Positions 43,521 through 52,245 are shown, numbered from the stretch's first letter. The stretch is DNA of 64,000 nt from Methylobacterium brachiatum (GCF_020523825.1 NZ_JAJALK010000005.1:1-64000); one strand, 5' to 3'. Translations and numbers: made by a program. Notes: generated by a model from the sequence alone, not told the origin.

Positions 43521-44939
43521 TCAGTGGCTGGCGGCGCCCACCGGCGCATCGCCCGGCACTTCGAGGACCGCCCGCAGGCCGCCGAGGCTCGCCTGTTCCA
43601 GGGTGAAGCGGCCCCGGTAGAGGGCAGCGAGATCGGCCACGATGGACAGGCCGAGGCCCGAGCCGGGCTTCGATTCATCCAGGCGCCGGCCGCGGCCGAG
43701 CACGGCCTGGCGGGCCTCCGGGGGCAGGCCCGGGCCGTCATCCTCGATGGCCACGACGAGGTGGGGATAATCGTGCTTGGCCACCGCCTCGGCCCGGATC
43801 GCCACCCGGCCGTGGGCCCATTTCGAGGCGTTGTCGACGAGGTTGCCGACCATCTCTTCGAAATCCTGGCGCTCGCCCCGGAAGCGCAGGCCCGGAGGAA
43901 CGTGGACATCGTAGGCGATATCCTTGTCCCGGTAGATCTTGCCGAAGGTCCGGACGAGACCGGCCAGGGCCGGCTCGACCTCTGTGGAGGTGCCCAGCGT
44001 CCCCGCGAGCGCGGCCGCGCGGGCGCGGTCGAGGTGGTAATTCACCTGGTCGCGCATCACCGCCGCCTGCTCGCGGATCTTCTGGGCGAGCTCCTCCGGG
44101 GCGTCCGAGGCGCCGACCTCGTTGACGATGATCGAGAGCGGCGTCTTGAGCGCGTGGGCGAGGTTGCCGACCTGGGTGCGGGCGCGCTCCAGGATCTCCC
44201 GGTTGGTCTCGATCAGGAGGTTCACCTCGCCGGTGAGCGGGGCGATGTCGCGCGGATAGGTGCCGGTGATGCGGTCGGCCTCGCCGCGGCGCACGGCACC
44301 GAGCGCGGCGCGCATCTTCTTCAGGGGCGCCAGGCCGAACCGGATCTGCAGCAGGGTGGTGATCGCCAGCGACAGGCCGAGCAGCCCGAACGTGATGGTC
44401 AGCGAGTTCCGGAACCGGTCGACGTCGTTGACGATCTCGTCGGCGGGGCCGGCCACCCGGACGGTGTAGCGGCCCTCCTCACCCAGATCGACGTCGCGCT
44501 CCATGATGCGCAGCAGCCGCCCGTCCTGGGCCTTGCCGTAGCCCTGCCGGATCTGTCCGACCCCGACCTTGCCGTCGGAATCGGTGGCCGGCCCCAGCGG
44601 CACGCCGACCAGCGAGCGGGAGGTGCGCAGGTCCCGGGGCTTCGCGTCGGGCTTGCCGACCTGCCAGTACCAGCCGGACAGGGGCAGATCGAAGCGCGGA
44701 TCGCCCAGCGAGAAGGTCCGGCTCTCGGGATCGTTGGGCGAGACGAGGTCGGTGGCGAGGTTGTTGGTGAAGACCAGGAGCCGGCTGTCGAAGGCGCGCT
44801 CGGTGTTCTCCCGGTACAGCGTCGTGAGGATCCAGGCCGCGATCAGCAGGATCGCCGAGCTCGACAGGAACGCCGACACGGCCAGCCGCACCGCGATCGA
44901 GCGGCGGCGCAGGGAGAAGAGACCGATCAGGGTTTTCAT
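43521..44939 (-). CDS. Two-component sensor histidine kinase (FeuQ/PhoQ-like)
   Basis: 472 aa. Membrane helices near residues 20-42 and 178-200 flank a periplasmic sensor; HAMP (about 200-250); dimerisation domain with phosphoacceptor H262 in GNLAHALKTPLSIIVNEV; ATPase with N-box NLVDNASKWA and G-box IEDDGPGLPP, SGLGLSIVADLAALYRG. The HALKTPLS signature is that of the PhoQ/FeuQ group. Its cognate regulator is probably the one at 46826, but prpF and two small genes lie between them. Its ATG overlaps the stop of the DUF2335 gene. Confidence 0.92.
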   Translation of the reverse strand: MKTLIGLFSLRRRSIAVRLAVSAFLSSSAILLIAAWILTTLYRENTERAFDSRLLVFTNNLATDLVSPNDPESRTFSLGDPRFDLPLSGWYWQVGKPDAKPRDLRTSRSLVGVPLGPATDSDGKVGVGQIRQGYGKAQDGRLLRIMERDVDLGEEGRYTVRVAGPADEIVNDVDRFRNSLTITFGLLGLSLAITTLLQIRFGLAPLKKMRAALGAVRRGEADRITGTYPRDIAPLTGEVNLLIETNREILERARTQVGNLAHALKTPLSIIVNEVGASDAPEELAQKIREQAAVMRDQVNYHLDRARAAALAGTLGTSTEVEPALAGLVRTFGKIYRDKDIAYDVHVPPGLRFRGERQDFEEMVGNLVDNASKWAHGRVAIRAEAVAKHDYPHLVVAIEDDGPGLPPEARQAVLGRGRRLDESKPGSGLGLSIVADLAALYRGRFTLEQASLGGLRAVLEVPGDAPVGAASH

Positions 44940-45406
44940 CGGCCGCCTGGGGACTGGGGATGCGATTTCGCCTTAGCCGCGACGCGCTGGTAGAGAAATG
45001 CTCCGACCACGGAAGCGATCGTGCCGCCCCCGATCGTTCCTGCGACCCAGGGCTGGCCAAGCCAGAGTGCAAAGGCGGCAACCGATAGAGCAGCGAGCGC
45101 AAATAGGAGCGCACTGATCTGGCCGCGCACGTCCTGCCGAATGGCAGCCTCTAGAGCTTGCCGCTCGTAGGTCCGACGGTGATCGGCCTCCAACTCCCAT
45201 TGCCGAAAGATGCGCTCGGGTGAATCAGGGACCAACCGGGCAAATCCTTCGAGCACGGCAGGCGGCGGCAAGGGTCCTTGCCAGAAACTGCTGCGTCCGA
45301 CCTCGACCGGCACCTCACCTCGATTCGTAAGTGTGCCCTGGTCTGTGGGAGCTGGCTGGCGCGCGGGTGTCCTAGTCCTGCTTGATCGGCTCACGCGCCG
45401 CCTCAC
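44936..45406 (-). CDS. DUF2335 family membrane protein
   Basis: 156 aa. SFWQGPLPPPAVLEGFARLVPDSPERIFRQ is the DUF2335 signature, followed by a helix ending in two membrane segments (GQISALLFALAALSVAAFALWLG and GTIGGGTIASVVGAFLY). Function unknown; these genes occur in mobile or phage-like settings with a small partner. Lower GC than the flanks and the position inside a two-component operon suggest an insertion. Confidence 0.82.
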   Translation of the reverse strand: MRRRVSRSSRTRTPARQPAPTDQGTLTNRGEVPVEVGRSSFWQGPLPPPAVLEGFARLVPDSPERIFRQWELEADHRRTYERQALEAAIRQDVRGQISALLFALAALSVAAFALWLGQPWVAGTIGGGTIASVVGAFLYQRVAAKAKSHPQSPGGR

Positions 45407-45596
45407 GCTCGATCACGCCACGCAGATCATCGCCGATGCGGCGAAAATCACCCCGCAGAGCCTCAGTTTCGTCCCGGTGCGGATACCGGATCGGTTCCGA
45501 TGCGACGGGCCAGAACGAAGCGAGGGCATCCAGGCCGACCCTGTAGCGGGACCAGCGTGTCCGCGGCGCCGGATCGGGTCTTTCGGCGGAAGTCAT
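45372..45596 (-). CDS. Small partner gene of DUF2335, hypothetical
   Basis: 74 aa, hydrophilic: MTSAERPDPAPRTRWSRY, LASFWPVASEPIRYPHRDE, EALRGDFRRIGDDLRGVIER. The last 35 bases overlap the DUF2335 start. Similar small acidic-helix proteins lie next to DUF2335 genes, so a two-gene unit is likely. Start at 45596 chosen from amino-acid character; a longer open frame begins at 45665. Confidence 0.55.
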   Translation of the reverse strand: MTSAERPDPAPRTRWSRYRVGLDALASFWPVASEPIRYPHRDETEALRGDFRRIGDDLRGVIEREAAREPIKQD

Positions 45597-45665
45597 GGCG
45601 GTGGCAAATCCGTGGCGCGAAGCCCTGAGCGATGTAACTCTTCGGCGATACCGGGACAACCGCAC

Positions 45666-46829
45666 TCACCCCGGTGTCACCGCATCATAGTACACCGCGC
45701 CCCGCATCAGCGGCCGCGCGGTGCGGAAGAACGAGCCGCGCTCCGCCCGCCATCCCGTGCCGTCCCGCGCCACGGTGGCGTCGGCGGTGAGGATGCCCGA
45801 GGGCATGCCGACCCGGAGCGCCGCGTCGCCGGTGGCGCGGGCGGCCTCGTGGACCAGGCTGCCCGCGATCCGTGCGGCGACCGCGAGGCACAGGGTGGCG
45901 GTGAGCGGCAGGGCCTGGTGCGGCACGCCGTTCGAGATCACCCGGGCGGTGAGGTCGACGTCCGGGGCGCGGATCGCAGCACCGGACAGGCTGGAGGAAT
46001 CCTGGGGCGGCGCGACCAGGCCGACGAAGGGGACGTGTATGATCCGCGCGGCGGCGTCGGGATCGGGGGCGATGCCCATCGCCACGGAGGCGGCCAGGCG
46101 GATCCGCGCCAGCCTGTCGAGGAGGCCGGGCACCGCCTCCAGGGCGGCGGGCAATTCGGTGCCGGTCAGGCCGAGATCGGTGGCGCGGACGAACACGCAG
46201 GCATTGGCCGCATCCACCAGCGAGGCCTCGATCGGGCCGAGCCCCGGCACGTCGAGGATCTGCCGGACGGCGCCGGTGGGCAGCAGCCTTCCGGTGGTGG
46301 CGCCGCCCGGATCGACGAAATCGAGGCGGATCGGCGCGCCGGTGCCGGTGACGCCGGGGATCGCCAGGTCGCCGCGATAGACGGCGCGGCCGCCCCGGAC
46401 CTCGAAGCCGGCCTCGATGCGCTTGCGCGTATTGGTGTTGAAGATCCGCAAGCACACCGGGCCGTCGGCGACCTCCACGAGCCCCTCGTCCACCGCGAAG
46501 GGCCCCACCGCCGAGAGCATGTTGCCGCAATTGCCCGACAGGTCGATCCGCCCCTCGCGGACCACGACCTGCACGAAGGTGTAGTCGATGTCGGCATCCG
46601 GCCGGGTCGAGGGCTCGACGATGCAGATCTTCGAGACCGAGGAGACACCCCCGCCCATGCCGTTGAGCTGGCGCCCGAACGGGTCGGGGCTGTCCATGGC
46701 GGAGAGGAAGGCGGGCTCCCAGGCGGCGATGGCCCCGGGCACGTCCTGCCGGCGCAGCATCAGCGCCTTGCTGGTGCCGCCGCGCATGAACACGGCCGGC
46801 AGCGTGCCACCGGTGGCCAAGCTCGTCAC
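45666..46829 (-). CDS. PrpF-like 2-methylaconitate isomerase
   Basis: 387 aa of the PrpF/DUF453 family, diaminopimelate epimerase-like fold. FMRGGTSKALML and QLNGMGGGVSSVSKICIV are N-terminal landmarks; the active-site cysteine region is DLSGNCGNMLSAVGPFAVDEG. Characterised members isomerise 2-methylaconitate (2-methylcitrate cycle) or other aconitates/oxaloacetate tautomers. The GTG start at 46829 overlaps the regulator stop by four bases. No prpC or prpD nearby. Confidence 0.88.
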   Translation of the reverse strand: MTSLATGGTLPAVFMRGGTSKALMLRRQDVPGAIAAWEPAFLSAMDSPDPFGRQLNGMGGGVSSVSKICIVEPSTRPDADIDYTFVQVVVREGRIDLSGNCGNMLSAVGPFAVDEGLVEVADGPVCLRIFNTNTRKRIEAGFEVRGGRAVYRGDLAIPGVTGTGAPIRLDFVDPGGATTGRLLPTGAVRQILDVPGLGPIEASLVDAANACVFVRATDLGLTGTELPAALEAVPGLLDRLARIRLAASVAMGIAPDPDAAARIIHVPFVGLVAPPQDSSSLSGAAIRAPDVDLTARVISNGVPHQALPLTATLCLAVAARIAGSLVHEAARATGDAALRVGMPSGILTADATVARDGTGWRAERGSFFRTARPLMRGAVYYDAVTPG

Positions 46830-47503
46830 ACCCGCGCCGGAGGCTGGTTCGGATCCACGAGGTAGCCCAGCCCGCGCACGGTCTGGATCAGGTCCACGGC
46901 GAGCTTCTTGCGCAGGCGGCCGACGAACACCTCGATGGTGTTCGAATCCCGGTCGAAATCCTGGTCGTAGAGGTGCTCGGTCAGCTCGGCCCGGGAGACC
47001 ACCCGGCCGGTATGGTGCATCAGGTAGGAGAGCAGCCGGTATTCGTGGCTGGTGAGCTTCACCTGGGCGCCGTCGACGAAGACCTTGCCGGAGCGGGTGT
47101 CGAGGGTGACGGGGCCGCAGGCGATCTGGCTGGAGGCGTGGCCGGCCGCCCGGCGCAGGAGCGCCCGGACCCGGGCCATCAGCTCCTCCATGTGGAACGG
47201 CTTGGTCACGTAATCGTCGGCGCCGGCATCGAAGCCGTCGACCTTGTCGGACCAGCGGTCCCGGGCGGTCAGGATGATCACGGGGGTCTTCACCCCGGCC
47301 CGGCGCCACTTCTGCAGAACCGAGACGCCGTCGGCCTTGGGCAGGCCCATGTCGAGGATGATCGCGTCGTAGGGCTCGCTCTCCCCGAGATAGCCGCCCT
47401 CCTCGCCGTCATAGGCCTTGTCGGCGACGTAGCCGGCCTCTTCCAGCGCCGCGACCACCTGACGGTTAATGTCCCGGTCATCCTCCACGACGAGCAGTCG
47501 CAC
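46826..47503 (-). CDS. OmpR-family response regulator (FeuP/PhoP-like)
   Basis: 225 aa. Receiver MRLLVVEDDRDINRQVVAAL with phosphoacceptor D51 in AIILDMGLPKADGV, T in IILTARDRW, K in YVTKPFHMEEL; then winged-helix DNA-binding domain LTSHEYRLLSYLMHHTGRVV and VGRLRKKLAVDLIQTVRGLGY. Partner kinase at 43521. The same pair lies by cycHJKL in rhizobia as feuPQ. Confidence 0.93.
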   Translation of the reverse strand: MRLLVVEDDRDINRQVVAALEEAGYVADKAYDGEEGGYLGESEPYDAIILDMGLPKADGVSVLQKWRRAGVKTPVIILTARDRWSDKVDGFDAGADDYVTKPFHMEELMARVRALLRRAAGHASSQIACGPVTLDTRSGKVFVDGAQVKLTSHEYRLLSYLMHHTGRVVSRAELTEHLYDQDFDRDSNTIEVFVGRLRKKLAVDLIQTVRGLGYLVDPNQPPARV

Positions 47504-47538
47504 GGCTCACTCCATTCCACTGCGGGTGTGAAGCCCGG

Positions 47539-47910
47539 TCAGTATTGGCCCGCGACCTTACCGGTGCGGGCATCCACGATCACGTGCACGAAATGCCCGT
47601 CCCGGCGCAAGGCGGTCAGCATGTAGACGAGGCCGTCCTCGTGGCGACACAGGCTGGCGCGCTGGATCTCGGCCCTGGGGATCACCGTGCGGGCCGCCCG
47701 GATCGCCGCCACCGGGGCGATCACCCGGCGCTCGCCGACCTCCTCGCGCATGTCGGCGGGCGACAGGCAGGTCTCGATTCGCAAGGGCGTCGGATCCGCC
47801 ACCGGGGCGGCCTGCGGGGCCGGCCCGTCATCGGCCATGGAGCCGAGGCCGCTGGCGGCGAGGGCCGCGGCGGTCAGGCTGATGGCAACGAGAGTGATGG
47901 CGTAGCGCAT
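47539..47910 (-). CDS. PepSY-like periplasmic small protein
   Basis: 123 aa. Signal peptide MRYAITLVAISLTAAALAAS, then a mature domain ending DGHFVHVIVDARTGKVAGQY, the sequence pattern of PepSY domains that bind or inhibit periplasmic partners. It lies 35 bases before the response regulator in the same direction; PepSY genes before PhoP/FeuP-like pairs are common, so it may modulate the kinase. Start at 47910 places the signal peptide first; a longer open frame has no support. Confidence 0.8.
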   Translation of the reverse strand: MRYAITLVAISLTAAALAASGLGSMADDGPAPQAAPVADPTPLRIETCLSPADMREEVGERRVIAPVAAIRAARTVIPRAEIQRASLCRHEDGLVYMLTALRRDGHFVHVIVDARTGKVAGQY

Positions 47911-48122
47911 TGCCAGAAGATTTGCGCCGAGGGCACTGAATGCGCCCTGAATACGTAGCTGTAGGCGCGACGAGGCGCGATCGGCCGGCTGGCTGCCTCG
48001 GGGAAGCGTGAGCTGTTTGATCGCGGACGGCATCGTGCGGGCTCTACGGCCGACGGGCTTTTCGGGTTCCACCGGCCGGGCCACGCTGCACAGGCGGTGA
48101 CGCAACCCCGGCAGCCCCGGAT

Positions 48123-48323
48123 CTAGCGCGCGTGCCGGCATCCGGGCGCGGGTTCCGGCGGGTCCGGGTATGCCGGCGCGGCCGCCTGCGCGGCCAGGAC
48201 GGCATCGATCGACCAGGGTCGCGCCCCGAGCTGCGCGCCCAGCTGAAGCGTGATCGCGAGCGCGGCCGCCCCGGACAGGGCCAGCCAGACTCGGTCGAGG
48301 ATCCGGTTCCAATGCGGGCTCAT
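48123..48323 (-). CDS. Small hydrophobic protein
   Basis: 66 aa: MSPHWNRILDRVWLALSGAA, then ALAITLQLGAQLGARPWSID and a Pro/Ala tail. One membrane helix. The start overlaps the next gene's stop (ATGA), so it is coupled to the 106-aa protein; both are last genes of the GTA-like cluster or an attached unit. Function unknown. Confidence 0.55.
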   Translation of the reverse strand: MSPHWNRILDRVWLALSGAAALAITLQLGAQLGARPWSIDAVLAAQAAAPAYPDPPEPAPGCRHAR

Positions 48324-48640
48324 CGCGGGCCTCCCGTGATCAGGGTCCAGAACGCCCGCAGGGCCGGCATGCGCTCGGTGAGCCAGGCGATCTGGTCCGA
48401 GAACCAGTGCGCACCCGCCGCCGCGGTGACGAAGGCGAACAGGATCGCGTGCTTGAGGCGCCGGAGATAGCGGCGCAGCACCCGCCGCTCGACATGCGCG
48501 TCCACGAGCTCGTCGAGGACGGCGAGCCGCGGCTCGGTCTGGCGCGCCACATAGGCGTGCCAGAAGGGCGGAAACCGGATGGTGCGCGCCCGGTTGCCGG
48601 GGTCCGGCGGATGGCGCGCGGGGTGACGGGCGGTGGTCAT
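48320..48640 (-). CDS. Small membrane protein, hypothetical
   Basis: 106 aa with a basic, proline-rich N terminus, a helical segment (PRLAVLDELVDAHVERRVLR) and one membrane helix (HAILFAFVTAAAGAHWFSDQ). Longer open frame upstream crosses a palindromic repeat and is rejected. A holin-like or tail-associated role is possible next to the lysozyme genes, but nothing identifies it. Confidence 0.55.
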   Translation of the reverse strand: MTTARHPARHPPDPGNRARTIRFPPFWHAYVARQTEPRLAVLDELVDAHVERRVLRRYLRRLKHAILFAFVTAAAGAHWFSDQIAWLTERMPALRAFWTLITGGPR

Positions 48641-48699
48641 AGTGTTCTGCCCCCGGCCGACGATGGTCGCACCTCGCTCCATGCAAGACGCGACGCGCT

Positions 48700-48797
48700 C
48701 TCCTCCCCCTTGCGGGGAGGAGCTGGAGGTGGGGGTCGTGGAGAAGGCACCGCTGCGCCCGATCCGCCCCCCTGCCCCTCCCCGCAAGGGGGAGGGG
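48700..48797. repeat. Paired palindromic repeat, second family
   Basis: CTCCTCCCCC with GGGGAGGAG at 48700-48722 and the inverted partner CCCCTCCCCGC with GGGGGAGGGG at 48775-48797, about 50 bases apart. Similar plan to the 38986 element but different sequence. Between two small genes of the tail cluster. Confidence 0.82.
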
Positions 48798-48847
48798 AAA
48801 AGCAAGGATCTTCAGCTGCTTACCGCCAATCGTGGCGGATCGGGCCG

Positions 48848-49372
48848 CTAGCCCCGATGCTCATCCCCCGCGCGCAGCGCCGCCAGCGCCGGGGTCAGGA
48901 CGTTGCCGACGCTGGCCTGCGGGTCGAGCGGCAGGGCCCGGAAGATCCGGGCCGCGACGCCCTCCGCACCGCCGGCCTGCCGGACGACATGGGCCGGCGC
49001 GGTGGCCAGGACGTGCCGGGCGCCGGCCGCGACCACGGCGGAGCCGAGATCGACGCTCACGGTCCGGCCCCGGGCGGCGCCGGCCACGGCGTTCTGGCCG
49101 TACTCGGCCCCGGCCCGGATCGCGGCCTCGACGCGCTCCCGGGTCAGGAGCGAGGCCGCCCAGGGCGCGACCCGGGCGACACCGGCCGTCACGGCTGCGG
49201 CGGCGATCGGTACCAGCACCGCCGACACCGGCTGCAGCAGGCCGACCAGCCAGTCGCCCCAGGGGATCGCCACAGTGCCCGCGGGCGCAGCGGCCAGCGC
49301 CGGGGAGACCAAGGCGACGAACGGGATCGCGGCGCTAGCGAGCGCCAGCCCGGCACGGAAGAGCTGCGTCAT
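48848..49372 (-). CDS. Hypothetical secreted/membrane protein beside tail lysozyme (holin-like?)
   Basis: 174 aa. Signal or first helix (LFRAGLALASAAIPFVALVS), a second helix (VSAVLVPIAAAAVTAGVARV), then a soluble alpha-helical tail (VEAAIRAGAEYGQNAVAGAA). ATG overlaps the lysozyme stop. Small two-helix proteins beside a muramidase suggest a holin or anchor, but no family is recognised. Confidence 0.6.
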   Translation of the reverse strand: MTQLFRAGLALASAAIPFVALVSPALAAAPAGTVAIPWGDWLVGLLQPVSAVLVPIAAAAVTAGVARVAPWAASLLTRERVEAAIRAGAEYGQNAVAGAARGRTVSVDLGSAVVAAGARHVLATAPAHVVRQAGGAEGVAARIFRALPLDPQASVGNVLTPALAALRAGDEHRG

Positions 49373-49917
49373 GATCGATCTCCGGTGTTGCGCGCACGGC
49401 GGACCCGGCCGGCTCGGGATTCGGGGATGGGCGGCGCGGCGGCGGTGCGCAGGGCCGCGAGCGCCCGGCGGGCCCAGTCCAGCCGGCTCGCCAGCGCGAT
49501 CACCCCGGGCCGCTCGAAGAGCCGGCACACGGTCTCGGTGGCGGCCTCCAGGGTCGGGGCCTGGCGCAGGGCGGCGAGCGCGGCCGCCTCGGTGGTGCGC
49601 AGCTCGACACAGAGGTAGCGGTACTGCGCGTCGAGGGATGCGGGATCGCAGGCATGCGCCCGGCACCAGGCCTCCATGGCCACCCGCCGGGGGCCGGTCC
49701 ATTGCGCCAGCCCCCAGCCGCCCCGGGACCCGGCTACCGCAGGGGCGACCTCCTGGAGCTTTCGGAAGCCGCCGCTCTCGTGGCCGAGATTGCCCAGGAG
49801 GCCCGCGGCCTGGAAATCGGTGAGCCCGAGATCGCGCATCAGGCGCGGCCCGAGGCTCCGGCACCCGGCCGCGAAGGCGTCGCCCGGCCCCCGGGCCGGA
49901 CCGGTGGTTGCGGGCAT
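49369..49917 (-). CDS. Phage tail tip lysozyme family protein
   Basis: 182 aa. LMRDLGLTDFQAAGLLGNLG then HESGGF and GGWGLAQWTGPRR are the hallmark of the phage_tail_lysozyme domain, which hydrolyses peptidoglycan during DNA injection or egress. Distal gene of the GTA-like cluster; followed by the coupled helix protein. The SGNH hydrolase gene is divergent from it with only 44 bases between starts. Confidence 0.85.
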   Translation of the reverse strand: MPATTGPARGPGDAFAAGCRSLGPRLMRDLGLTDFQAAGLLGNLGHESGGFRKLQEVAPAVAGSRGGWGLAQWTGPRRVAMEAWCRAHACDPASLDAQYRYLCVELRTTEAAALAALRQAPTLEAATETVCRLFERPGVIALASRLDWARRALAALRTAAAPPIPESRAGRVRRARNTGDRS

Positions 49918-49961
49918 GGGTCTTCTCCGGGCAGGGTCCGCGCGACACGGACGGGGGACAC

Positions 49962-50525
49962 GTGGGACACGGACAGGACCGGCCGCTGGTGTTCATCGGC
50001 GATTCGATCACCGCCGGATGGGGCCTCGCCCGGGCCGAGACGTTCGCGCGGCAGGGCTTTATCGCCCGGGGCGTGCCGGGCCAGACGAGCGGGCAGATCC
50101 GCGCCCGGTTCCTGCGGGACGCGGCCGGCGCCCGGGGCATCCACCTCCTGTGCGGGATCAACGACATCGCCGAGATCGGCGGCCCGGTCTCGGACGGGGC
50201 GATCCGGGACAACATCGCCGCCATGGCGCGGCTCGCCTTCGAGGCCGGGCTGCCGCTCTGGATCGGCACCGTGACGCCGAGCGATTTTTGGGGGTGGCGC
50301 CCGGAGCTAAGACCCGTGGCGCGCATCCACGGCCTGAACCGCTGGATCCGCGCCCATTGCGCCGCCAGCGCCGCGGCGCTGATCGATTATCACGCGCCGC
50401 TCGCCACGAGTTCGGGGGCGCTCCGGCCGGAATTCACCGAGGACGGCATCCACCTCAACGCCGACGGCTACGCGGCGATCGAGCCGGTGATGCTGGCGGC
50501 GTTAGCGCCCGGGGATGACTGGTGA
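49962..50525 (+). CDS. SGNH/GDSL hydrolase
   Basis: 187 aa. Block I PLVFIGDSITAGWG (nucleophile S), block III HLLCGINDIAE (GxND), block V DGIHLNADGYAAIE with catalytic D and H. Acts as esterase or acetylhydrolase on an unknown substrate. GTG start at 49962 behind GGGGGACAC avoids overlap with the lysozyme start; an earlier in-frame codon would overlap. Opposite strand to the tail genes, so a cargo gene. Confidence 0.85.
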   Translation: MGHGQDRPLVFIGDSITAGWGLARAETFARQGFIARGVPGQTSGQIRARFLRDAAGARGIHLLCGINDIAEIGGPVSDGAIRDNIAAMARLAFEAGLPLWIGTVTPSDFWGWRPELRPVARIHGLNRWIRAHCAASAAALIDYHAPLATSSGALRPEFTEDGIHLNADGYAAIEPVMLAALAPGDDW

Positions 50526-50837
50526 GGCGGGACTGACGGATCCACAGGCCTATCGCGACGGCGACGTTTCCCCTCGCCCGACATCCTTCCGACGTTCACA
50601 CATCGGCTTGTGCCGACCGCGACGCGCTCCCTCTCCCGTGCGGGAGAGGGGTGGGGTGAGGGATACGCGCTATCCGGAAAGACCTCGCCCCTCACCCTGT
50701 CCCTCTCCCGTGCGGGAGAGGGGACCGGAGCCCCGTCCGGTAAACGGCGGATCCGGCAGTTCGGCATGCCAGAAGCGCAGACGTTGCCGGAGCGGCGGTG
50801 ATGGGGCGGCTCAAAGCGAGACGCGCGTCCGCCCCCC
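50526..50837. other. Intergenic region carrying a palindromic repeat
   Basis: Convergent gap between the SGNH hydrolase and DUF2793 genes. It contains the paired palindrome at 50629-50722; nothing else recognisable. Short reading frames here are translations of the repeat. Confidence 0.6.
50629..50722. repeat. Paired palindromic (REP-like) element
   Basis: CCCTCTCCCG, TG, CGGGAGAGGG at 50629-50650 and again at 50701-50722, around GGGTGAGGGA / CCCCTCACCC. Same family as the element in ccmH. Between two convergent genes, so it may act as a bidirectional terminator. Confidence 0.88.
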
Positions 50838-52094
50838 TCAAGATCCCAATCCCAGCCAATACGTTTGAACATTTCCGGCACCGGTCACCGTGCCGCCGGT
50901 CGTGCGGCGGTTGCGGAGGGTGAAGCCGGTGGCGGTCACGTCGCTGACCTGGCTGGCGTAGAGCGTCCCGGCATCCCGGGCGATCGGCTGCGTCCAGACG
51001 CCCAGGCAGGCGCTGGGGAAGGCCGGCGCAAACGACACGGAGACGTCCGCGTCCGTGCTCGTGGCGAGCCCCCAGTGCAGGATCAGGCCGTTGGCGAGCC
51101 GCGCATAGCCGGTCGGGGCCAGCGCTTGCGTGCCGAGCGCCAGCGGGGTGCCGTCGGCGCGCTGGTAGTGGCGCACGCGCCAGCGGCCGGCGCCGTCCGA
51201 GGTGGCCAGGCAGGTGTCGTCGGCGGCCGTGACGATGTCGGCCCGGGTCGGCAGGGCCAGCTGCTCGGCATCGTGGACCAGGGTGGCGGCGCCGGCGAAG
51301 CGCAGGAGCCGCTCCCGGTCGGCGCCGGTGCCGAACCGGGTGATCCGGGCCGTGCCGGTCACCAGCACGCGCCGCGTGGCGGTGCCGCCGAGATCGGTGG
51401 TCGCCGCCGAGGCCAGCACGGTCTCCGTGGAGGCGAAATCGATCCCGCCCTTCGCCGCGGAGGCGGTGAGCGCGGTGGCGAAGGCGGCCCCGTCGGGCGA
51501 GACCTTCAGCGAGAAGTCGTCGCTGCCGAGGAGGCCCAGCAGGGCGCGGGCGGAGTAGCCGGTCTGGAGGATCAGGCCGGCATCCCGGGACGCGGCCTGC
51601 TTGTTGACTGACATCCGCATGTCGCCGGAGCCCGGCGTCGCGTCGTCCCAGGTGAGCAGGGCCGCGTCCGACTTCACCGCGAGGCGGTTGGTGGCGTCCG
51701 CCCCGGTGTTGATGCCGAGCCGGCTGACGCTCTGGATCGCCGTGAGCGTCCGGCGGAAGCTGCCCCAGGTGGTTCCGTCGAACACGTAGAGGTCGGCCTC
51801 GTCGATCAGGTAGGCGAACCAGCCGGCCCGGGGCACGGCGCCGATCCAGACCCCGTCGGCGTAGCGCACCACCTGGCCGGCGAGCCCGGCCCAGGCGCCC
51901 CCCGGATTCGACGCGACCACGAGGTAGCGGTCGCCGTCGGCGGGGTTCTGGGGCGGCGCGGTGAGGTCCTTGTCCAGGCAGGCGAGCTGGACCAGGGCGT
52001 CGAGGAGGCCGAGCGCCTCGTTGTGGGTGACGTGCTTCTGGGCCTGGCTCGCCGCGATCAGCGGCAGGCCGAGGCGGGGCGTGGCGTCGGTCAT
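50838..52094 (-). CDS. DUF2793 domain tail-associated protein
   Basis: 418 aa. MTDATPRLGLPLIAASQAQK then HVTHNEALGLLDALVQLA is the DUF2793 signature, followed by repeats of beta-rich tail-fibre-like sequence. DUF2793 genes sit at the 3' end of GTA-like clusters and are thought to form tail-fibre or host-recognition parts. Separated from g15 by 175 bases holding a palindrome. Confidence 0.85.
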   Translation of the reverse strand: MTDATPRLGLPLIAASQAQKHVTHNEALGLLDALVQLACLDKDLTAPPQNPADGDRYLVVASNPGGAWAGLAGQVVRYADGVWIGAVPRAGWFAYLIDEADLYVFDGTTWGSFRRTLTAIQSVSRLGINTGADATNRLAVKSDAALLTWDDATPGSGDMRMSVNKQAASRDAGLILQTGYSARALLGLLGSDDFSLKVSPDGAAFATALTASAAKGGIDFASTETVLASAATTDLGGTATRRVLVTGTARITRFGTGADRERLLRFAGAATLVHDAEQLALPTRADIVTAADDTCLATSDGAGRWRVRHYQRADGTPLALGTQALAPTGYARLANGLILHWGLATSTDADVSVSFAPAFPSACLGVWTQPIARDAGTLYASQVSDVTATGFTLRNRRTTGGTVTGAGNVQTYWLGLGS

Positions 52095-52151
52095 GGGGGG
52101 CTCCGGAAGGCTTGCGGTGTCCGATCGGATCGCCCGGCCGGATGTGCTTTG

Positions 52152-52245
52152 CCGTCATCGCGAGCGCAGCGAAGCGACCCAGGCACGCGCCACGGTCCGG
52201 GATCGCGCGCTGCCCTGGGTTGCTTCGCTGCGCTCGCAATGACGG
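52152..52245. repeat. Long palindromic repeat, third family
   Basis: Arms CCGTCATCGCGAGCGCAGCG (52152-) and its near-complement ending CAATGACGG at 52245, with AAGCGACCCAGG / CCCTGGGTTGCTT pairing inside; about 32 bases per arm, a few mismatches, 30-base loop. A type of palindrome that recurs between genes in Rhizobiales genomes. Confidence 0.85.

Noticed and set aside
45463..45669. 68-residue frame overlapping the DUF2335 partner gene
   Set aside because: No ribosome site and amino-acid character is weaker than the 74-residue frame.
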